Origin: an uncultured Anaeroplasmataceae bacterium
GTDB lineage: Bacteria; Bacillota_I; Bacilli_A; Acholeplasmatales; Anaeroplasmataceae
Direction: 5' to 3'
DNA length: 64,000 nucleotides
NCBI GenBank assembly: GCA_947629825.1
Contig: CANRFF010000003.1
Coordinates: 155,731 to 219,730 of the forward strand
Shown here: positions 59,993 through 64,000 of the stretch, in pieces
Position numbering within the stretch: the stretch's first letter is position 1
Layout of the letters: every line of letters begins with the position of its first letter
Position numbers and translations under genes: made by a program
Notes under the pieces: model-generated
Databases searched by the model: none
What the model was told of the DNA's origin: nothing
The model's input: only the letters and a program-made list of their open reading frames with translations

Positions 59993-60856
59993 ATGGCAAT
60001 CATTTTGAATGGAAAAGAAATTTCCAAAGAAAGAAAAGCACAAATGAAAATTCAAGTCGAACAACTCCGACAAAAATACGGACGACCGCCTCATCTGGCA
60101 GTGGTATTGGTCGGAGACGATCCGGCCTCTTTGTCTTATGTCAGGGGCAAAGAAAAAGCTTGTCTGGAAGTCGGTATTTTCAATACGACGATTCGTCTTA
60201 GTGAACAAACGAGTGAAAAAGAATTGTTGGAATGTATTGCCGAATTGAATGAAAATCCGCTCATTGACGGCATTTTGGTTCAACTTCCGCTACCGGAACA
60301 GATTCGAGAATTCGTTATTATCAATGCGATTTCTTTGGAAAAGGATGTGGATGGGTTTCATCCTCGGAATGTGGCGGGACTCTATTTGAAACAACCGTGT
60401 CTTTATCCTTGTACGCCCAAAGGAATTCTGACCTTGTTGAAATCGATTCCGGATTTTTCTTTGGACGGGAAAAAAGCGGTGGTCATCGGCAGAAGCAATA
60501 TTGTCGGTTTACCGACATTTAAAATGTTATTGGATCAGAATGTGACGGTCAGTGTTGCCCATAGTAAAACCGAAAATCTGCAGGAATTGACGCAGTCGGC
60601 GGATATTTTGGTGGTGGCGGTAGGAAAACCGAAATTCTTGAAAGCGGAAATGGTGCGTCCGGGCGTTGTGGTCATTGATGTCGGTATCAACCGGGATCCG
60701 CAGACAAATAAACTTTGCGGCGATGTCGATTTCGAACAGGTGGAACCTTTGGCTTCCTACATTACGAAAGTTCCGGGCGGAGTGGGACCGATGACCATCT
60801 GCAGTTTAATGGAAAATACAATCGAAGTATTCGAAAAAAGGGTGGCGAAAAAATGA
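59993..60856 (+). CDS. folD: Bifunctional methylene-THF dehydrogenase/cyclohydrolase
   Basis: A 287-residue FolD interconverting 5,10-methylene- and 10-formyl-THF with NADP. It has LVGDDPASLSYVRGKEKAC with the catalytic Tyr/Lys, GILVQLPLPEQI, KDVDGFHPRNVAGLY, the KAVVIGRSNIVGLPTFKMLL nucleotide site and PGGVGPMTICSLMENT near the end. Full length. It works with Fhs encoded upstream. The last base of its stop region overlaps the purB start (ATGA). Confidence 0.96.
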   Translation: MAIILNGKEISKERKAQMKIQVEQLRQKYGRPPHLAVVLVGDDPASLSYVRGKEKACLEVGIFNTTIRLSEQTSEKELLECIAELNENPLIDGILVQLPLPEQIREFVIINAISLEKDVDGFHPRNVAGLYLKQPCLYPCTPKGILTLLKSIPDFSLDGKKAVVIGRSNIVGLPTFKMLLDQNVTVSVAHSKTENLQELTQSADILVVAVGKPKFLKAEMVRPGVVVIDVGINRDPQTNKLCGDVDFEQVEPLASYITKVPGGVGPMTICSLMENTIEVFEKRVAKK

Positions 60857-62160
60857 TCGAACGGTATAGTCGTAGTGAAATGAGAAAGATTTGGACCGAT
60901 GAAAATAAATTTCAGACGTATCTGAAAATCGAAAAACTTTCTGCGCAAGCCTTTGAACAATTGGGTGTGATTCCCAAGAAAGATCTGGATCTGATTGAAA
61001 AAAACGCAACCTTTCGTCTGGAACGGATTTATGAACTCGAACAGGAGACCAAACATGACGTTGTTGCTTTCACCAGAGCGGTGAGCGAAAGTCTGGGAGA
61101 TGAAAAAAAATGGATTCATTTCGGATTGACTTCCACCGATGTCGTGGATACGGCAAACGGATATTTATTAAAACAAGCCAATGAGATTTTGGAACGGGAT
61201 TTTTCGGATTTGATGTCCGTACTGAAAAATCAAGCGTTACGATTCAAAAATACCCCTTGTATCGGCCGGACACACGGAATTCACGCAGATATTACGAGTT
61301 TCGGATTGAAATGGCTGTTATGGCATGAGGAAATGAAGCGAAATCTGAAAAGATTTCAGCGGGCAAGAGAAGAAGTCGAAGTCGGTAAAATCAGCGGAGC
61401 GGTCGGTAATTTTGCGAATATTCCGCCGTTTGTGGAAGAATATGTCTGTGAAAAATTATCCCTTCGGCCGGCACCTGTTTCAACGCAGATTCTTCAGCGG
61501 GATCGGTTCGCTTATTATATGGCTACGATTGCCGTCATTGGCGGAACGTTGGAAAAAATGGCATTGGAAATCCGTCATCTGCAACGTACGGAAGTTCATG
61601 AAGTCGAAGAAAATTTCACAAAAGGACAAAAGGGATCTTCTGCGATGCCGCATAAAAGAAATCCGATTTCTTCGGAAAACATTTGCGGTTGCGCAAGAAT
61701 TTTGAGGGGATATACCATTCCGGCACTCGAAAATCAGGCGCTATGGCATGAACGGGATATTTCCCATTCTTCGACGGAACGGATTCTTTTTCCGGATGCG
61801 ACAATGTTACTGGATTATATGGTAAACCGCTTGAAAAATATTTTGGAACATCTGGTGGTCTACGAAGATCAAATGAAGAAAAATATTTATCATACCCAAG
61901 GGATCATCTTTGCCCAGAGAGTCATGAATGCGCTGATCGAAAAAGACTTTTCAAGAGAGCGGGCGTATGATTTGGTTCAACCGATTGCGATGGAATCTTA
62001 TCGTCGACAAATTTCGTTTCAACAACTTTTATATGAGAATGAGGAAATAACGAAAACTTTGACAAAAGAAGAAATCGAATCCTGTTTTACGTTGGAATAC
62101 TATTTCCAAAATGTCGATTATATCTATCAAAGATGTGACGTTTCGGAAAAATCAAAATAA
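60853..62160 (+). CDS. purB: Adenylosuccinate lyase
   Basis: A 435-residue fumarase-superfamily enzyme acting twice in purine synthesis (SAICAR to AICAR; adenylosuccinate to AMP). It has TSTDVVDTANGYLL, GRTHGIHADITSFGLK with the catalytic His and the signature loop GSSAMPHKRNPISSENI with the catalytic Ser. Full length. ATG at 60853 overlaps the folD TGA, with AGGGTGG as ribosome site, so purB is coupled to folD. The frame open to 60715 lies within folD and is ignored. Confidence 0.96.
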   Translation: MIERYSRSEMRKIWTDENKFQTYLKIEKLSAQAFEQLGVIPKKDLDLIEKNATFRLERIYELEQETKHDVVAFTRAVSESLGDEKKWIHFGLTSTDVVDTANGYLLKQANEILERDFSDLMSVLKNQALRFKNTPCIGRTHGIHADITSFGLKWLLWHEEMKRNLKRFQRAREEVEVGKISGAVGNFANIPPFVEEYVCEKLSLRPAPVSTQILQRDRFAYYMATIAVIGGTLEKMALEIRHLQRTEVHEVEENFTKGQKGSSAMPHKRNPISSENICGCARILRGYTIPALENQALWHERDISHSSTERILFPDATMLLDYMVNRLKNILEHLVVYEDQMKKNIYHTQGIIFAQRVMNALIEKDFSRERAYDLVQPIAMESYRRQISFQQLLYENEEITKTLTKEEIESCFTLEYYFQNVDYIYQRCDVSEKSK

Positions 62161-62163
62161 AAC

Positions 62164-62192
62164 TTGCATTGAACGGAATCTTGTGTTAAAAT
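62164..62192 (+). promoter_or_regulatory. Promoter of rpmE
   Basis: TTGCAT (62164-62169), 17-base spacer, TAAAAT (62187-62192) with TG one base ahead. The leader to the start codon is about 45 bases; an autoregulatory L31 leader is possible but no structure is evident. Confidence 0.72.
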
Positions 62193-62244
62193 GATTAAGT
62201 AACTTACTATGGTCCGAAGATCATGGCGGAAGGAGTGAATGCAG

Positions 62245-62454
62245 ATGAAGAAAGATATCCATCCAAATTATAAAACGGTAAAAGTAACTTGTACGACATG
62301 CGGCAGTGTCTTTGAAACAGGCTCTGTTTTAGACGAAATTCGTGTAGATACTTGTTCGAATTGTCATCCTTTTTACACGGGAAAACAAGCCTTTACTCAA
62401 GCTGACGGAAGAGTGGAGAAATTCAACAAGCGTTATGGTGTAAAAAACAACTGA
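62245..62454 (+). CDS. rpmE: 50S ribosomal protein L31, zinc-binding type
   Basis: A 69-residue L31 starting [20 protein letters not shown]. Four cysteines (CTTC and CSNC) form the zinc ribbon of the C+ type. It binds between 5S rRNA and the 30S head. ATG at 62245 is nine bases from AAGGAG; the ATG at 62239 is only three bases away and less likely. A terminator follows at once and tdk comes next, as in many Firmicutes. Confidence 0.95.
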   Translation: MKKDIHPNYKTVKVTCTTCGSVFETGSVLDEIRVDTCSNCHPFYTGKQAFTQADGRVEKFNKRYGVKNN

Positions 62455-62455
62455 T

Positions 62456-62475
62456 AAGCCCGATGGGCTTTTTTC
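62456..62475 (+). terminator. Terminator after rpmE
   Basis: Stem AAGCCC / GGGCTT with the three-base loop GAT, followed by a run of T. Confidence 0.82.
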
Positions 62476-62496
62476 TTTATGGAAAGAGGGGATAGA

Positions 62497-63066
62497 ATGG
62501 GAATCGGCGTCATTGAAATGATATGCGGACCGATGTTTGCCGGAAAAACGGAAGAATTGATTCGAAGAGTTCGCCGAATGGATTTTGCGAAAAGTAAATA
62601 TTTGATTGTAAAGCCGGCACTGGATGTAAGATATTCCATGACGGAAGTCGTTTCACACAACAAAAGCAAAGTCAATGCCATCCCGGTTGCTTCTTCTTCG
62701 GAAATCGAAAAATTTCTGACTCCGAATTTACAGGCGATTGTCATTGACGAAATACAGTTTTTCGACGAAGGCATTGTTCCGTTGGTGAAAAAATGGGCCA
62801 ATGAAGGATATCGCGTCATTTGTGCGGGATTGGATTGTGATTTTCGGGGAAATCCGTTTCCGATTGTGGCTTCCGTATTGGCCATGGCCGAATCCGTAAC
62901 GAAATTGACGGCCATTTGTCCGATTTGCGGGAAAGAAGCGACACTCACGCAAAGAATCATTTCCGGACATCCGGCTTATGAAGATGACCCGACGATTCTG
63001 GTCGGAGAAAAGGAAAGTTACGAACCGCGGTGTCGTGCTTGTCATGAGGTATGGCGACGTGGCTGA
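62497..63066 (+). CDS. tdk: Thymidine kinase (type II, zinc-binding)
   Basis: A 189-residue salvage kinase phosphorylating thymidine. P-loop MICGPMFAGKTEELIRR, AIVIDEIQFFDE (Walker B), GLDCDFRGNPFP, and a zinc site built from CPICGKEA and CRACHEVW are all intact. ATG at 62497 follows AGAGGGG. It overlaps tadA by eight bases. Confidence 0.95.
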   Translation: MGIGVIEMICGPMFAGKTEELIRRVRRMDFAKSKYLIVKPALDVRYSMTEVVSHNKSKVNAIPVASSSEIEKFLTPNLQAIVIDEIQFFDEGIVPLVKKWANEGYRVICAGLDCDFRGNPFPIVASVLAMAESVTKLTAICPICGKEATLTQRIISGHPAYEDDPTILVGEKESYEPRCRACHEVWRRG

Positions 63067-63505
63067 ACAAGGGTATATGAAAGCGGCGTTGAAAGAAGCG
63101 CAAAAAGCCTTCCGTGAACAAGAAATACCGATCGGAGCGGTGATTGTATATCACGACCGGATCATTGCGAAAGCACACAACCGAAGAGAACAAAAACAAG
63201 ACGGCACTGCCCATGCCGAAATTTTGGCAATCCGTCAAGCGTGTAAAAAATTGGGATCCTGGCGACTGGAAGATTGCGAACTGTATGTCACGCTGGAACC
63301 CTGTGCCATGTGTGCCGGGGCGATCATTCAAAGTCGGATTCGCAAAGTTTATTACGGTGCCAGAAACGATCGATACGGCTGTCATCAGGGCGTCATTCGT
63401 CTGTTTGATGTTCCGTTCAATCATCGGGTACAAGTACAAAACGGGCTTTTGGAAGAAGAATGTTCTACCTTGATTTCTTCCTTTTTCGAACAGTTGAGGT
63501 CTTGA
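63059..63505 (+). CDS. tadA: tRNA adenosine(34) deaminase
   Basis: A 148-residue zinc deaminase making inosine at tRNA-Arg position 34. HAEILAIRQA holds the proton shuttle Glu and zinc His, and TLEPCAMCAGAII holds the two zinc Cys. The start is best placed at GTG 63059, eight bases after GAGGT; ATG 63077 is too close to its AAGGG, and ATG 63044 would extend into tdk. It overlaps tdk by eight bases. The SRP RNA promoter begins in its stop codon. Confidence 0.93.
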   Translation: MAEQGYMKAALKEAQKAFREQEIPIGAVIVYHDRIIAKAHNRREQKQDGTAHAEILAIRQACKKLGSWRLEDCELYVTLEPCAMCAGAIIQSRIRKVYYGARNDRYGCHQGVIRLFDVPFNHRVQVQNGLLEEECSTLISSFFEQLRS

Positions 63506-63530
63506 AATCGACAAGGGAATGTGATATGAT
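63502..63530 (+). promoter_or_regulatory. Promoter of the SRP RNA
   Basis: TTGAAA (63502-63507), overlapping the tadA stop TGA, 17-base spacer, TATGAT (63525-63530) with TG one base upstream. Transcription would start near 63537, matching the RNA 5' end. Confidence 0.8.
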
Positions 63531-63534
63531 AAAA

Positions 63535-63625
63535 GACGTCCTTAACCAATTGTTTACGGTGAACCAGGTCAGGATCGGAAGGTAGCAGCCTTAAGCCAGT
63601 AAATAATGTGGTTAAGGCGCTTTTT
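63535..63625 (+). ncRNA. ffs: Signal recognition particle RNA, small (4.5S-like) type
   Basis: The conserved helix 8 core GTCAGGATCGGAAGGTAGCA at 63569-63588, with GGAAG tetraloop, binds Ffh. The 5' segment CGTCCTTAACCA pairs with TGGTTAAGGCGC at the 3' end, closing a single long hairpin of about 90 bases as in E. coli 4.5S RNA; the Alu domain of the long Bacillus scRNA is absent. A T-run from 63621 ends the transcript. Confidence 0.93.
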
Positions 63626-63628
63626 TTA

Positions 63629-63657
63629 TTTACTTTTTTCGAAAATCGTCTTATAAT
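63629..63657 (+). promoter_or_regulatory. Promoter of the DUF2188 gene
   Basis: TTTACT (63629-63634), 17-base spacer, TATAAT (63652-63657), 24 bases ahead of the ATG. Confidence 0.65.
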
Positions 63658-63680
63658 TTTGTTAAGAAAGGAATCGAAAA

Positions 63681-63905
63681 ATGGCGAATACGGAAAATAA
63701 AAGCGCAAAAACGGCATATCATGTATCCAAAAGAGAAAATGACGGAAGAGAGTGGAAAGTTTTTATTCAGGGTTCTTCGAAAGTCATTAAAATTTTCGAT
63801 ACGCAGGCCGAGGCATTGGAATATGCCAAGAATTTATGTAAAAACAAGCATGACGGAAGTTATGTCCTGCTTCACGGATTAGACGGAAAAATCCGTAAAT
63901 GTTAA
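63681..63905 (+). CDS. DUF2188 domain protein
   Basis: A 74-residue protein: after a short lead the segment TAYHVSKRENDGREWKVFIQ, a beta pair, then KIFDTQAEALEYAKNLC and YVLLHGLDGKIRK. This is the DUF2188 pattern (HV-x-W-x-V, TQxEAxxxA, HxxDGxI). Members are small proteins of unknown role. ATG at 63681 follows AAAGGAAT. It is monocistronic; the sequence after it is non-coding. Confidence 0.85.
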   Translation: MANTENKSAKTAYHVSKRENDGREWKVFIQGSSKVIKIFDTQAEALEYAKNLCKNKHDGSYVLLHGLDGKIRKC

Positions 63906-64000
63906 AAAAAACCAAACTGAAACTTGATATGATACCTCTAAAGTAGACAAATAAAATAATTAAAAGGAAACAATCCCCTAGGGGATTCGGACCTTGAGAT
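63906..64000 (+). other. Window end: palindrome and possible insertion-element end
   Basis: No gene is seen. TGATACCTCTAAAGTAGACA at 63930-63949 begins TG and ends CA, like the terminal repeat of an IS3-family element, from memory and unconfirmed. A perfect 16-base palindrome, AATCCCCTAGGGGATT, occupies 63973-63988. The following bases are cut by the window edge, so neither can be completed here. Confidence 0.3.

Noticed and set aside
1..64000. Mollicutes genetic code (TGA as tryptophan)
   Set aside because: TGA acts as the stop for several intact genes (for example at 9008-9010 and 36810-36812) and conserved Trp positions use TGG.

Overview
The window is about 64 kb of low-GC, gene-dense bacterial DNA that looks like a spore-forming Bacillota, probably a Bacilli/Erysipelotrichia-type lineage that is not a close Bacillus relative. 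The evidence is consensus sigma-A promoters and AGGAGG ribosome sites, a spoIIE-tilS-hprT-ftsH-rqcP-yabP-yabQ-lysS block, a Veg-like protein, C4-type ribosomal protein L31 and a small SRP RNA. TGA is used as a stop (for example at 9008-9010) and tryptophan is TGG, so the Mollicutes code 4 does not apply. I saw no tRNA, rRNA operon or CRISPR array. No complete mobile element is visible; the last 70 bases could be the edge of one.

Layout. 1-2.1 kb: end of a DUF1576-type membrane protein, a small unknown gene and a PAP2 phosphatase. 2.1-6.8 kb (minus): a Crp/Fnr-like regulator below a two-gene 2-hydroxyacyl-CoA dehydratase/activase system. 7-17.2 kb (plus): Veg-like protein, a GLUG-repeat lipoprotein, cysS, a very large P-type ATPase with an extracytoplasmic tail, class II aldolase, an RpiB-type isomerase and a GT4 glycosyltransferase. 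17.3-26.5 kb (minus): lysS and the sporulation/housekeeping block. 26.5-33.9 kb: maf, dusB, hflX, a ClpC-like protein with a dead second ATPase ring, degV, yebC and a hexapeptide protein.

34-51.6 kb is a surface-polysaccharide locus: a Wzy/O-antigen-ligase-like protein, dTDP-L-rhamnose synthesis (rfbA, rfbC, rfbD, rfbB), an initiating sugar transferase, a GT2, a complete GDP-D-glycero-alpha-D-manno-heptose pathway (hddA, gmhA and an hddC-gmhB fusion), an ABC exporter (Wzm/Wzt), a methyltransferase, a 1049-residue multi-domain glycosyltransferase, a Wzx-like flippase and a lone CDP-glucose pyrophosphorylase. Nucleotide-sugar supply, assembly and export are therefore encoded together. 51.8-56.1 kb holds glmM, an EAL phosphodiesterase and glmU (UDP-GlcNAc supply). 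56.2-62.2 kb carries an XRE regulator and one-carbon/purine genes (fhs, an unknown P-loop protein, folD, purB). 62.2-63.9 kb has rpmE, tdk, tadA, the SRP RNA and a DUF2188 protein.

The items most worth a second look are the Clp ATPase whose second AAA+ ring has lost Walker A and B but keeps an IGF ClpP-docking motif, the overlapping divergent spoIIE/maf promoters with a 21-bp spacer and a Spo0A-box-like site, the repeated extracytoplasmic tail of the P-type ATPase, and the 570-residue PEPCK/HPr-kinase-like P-loop protein placed between folate genes.
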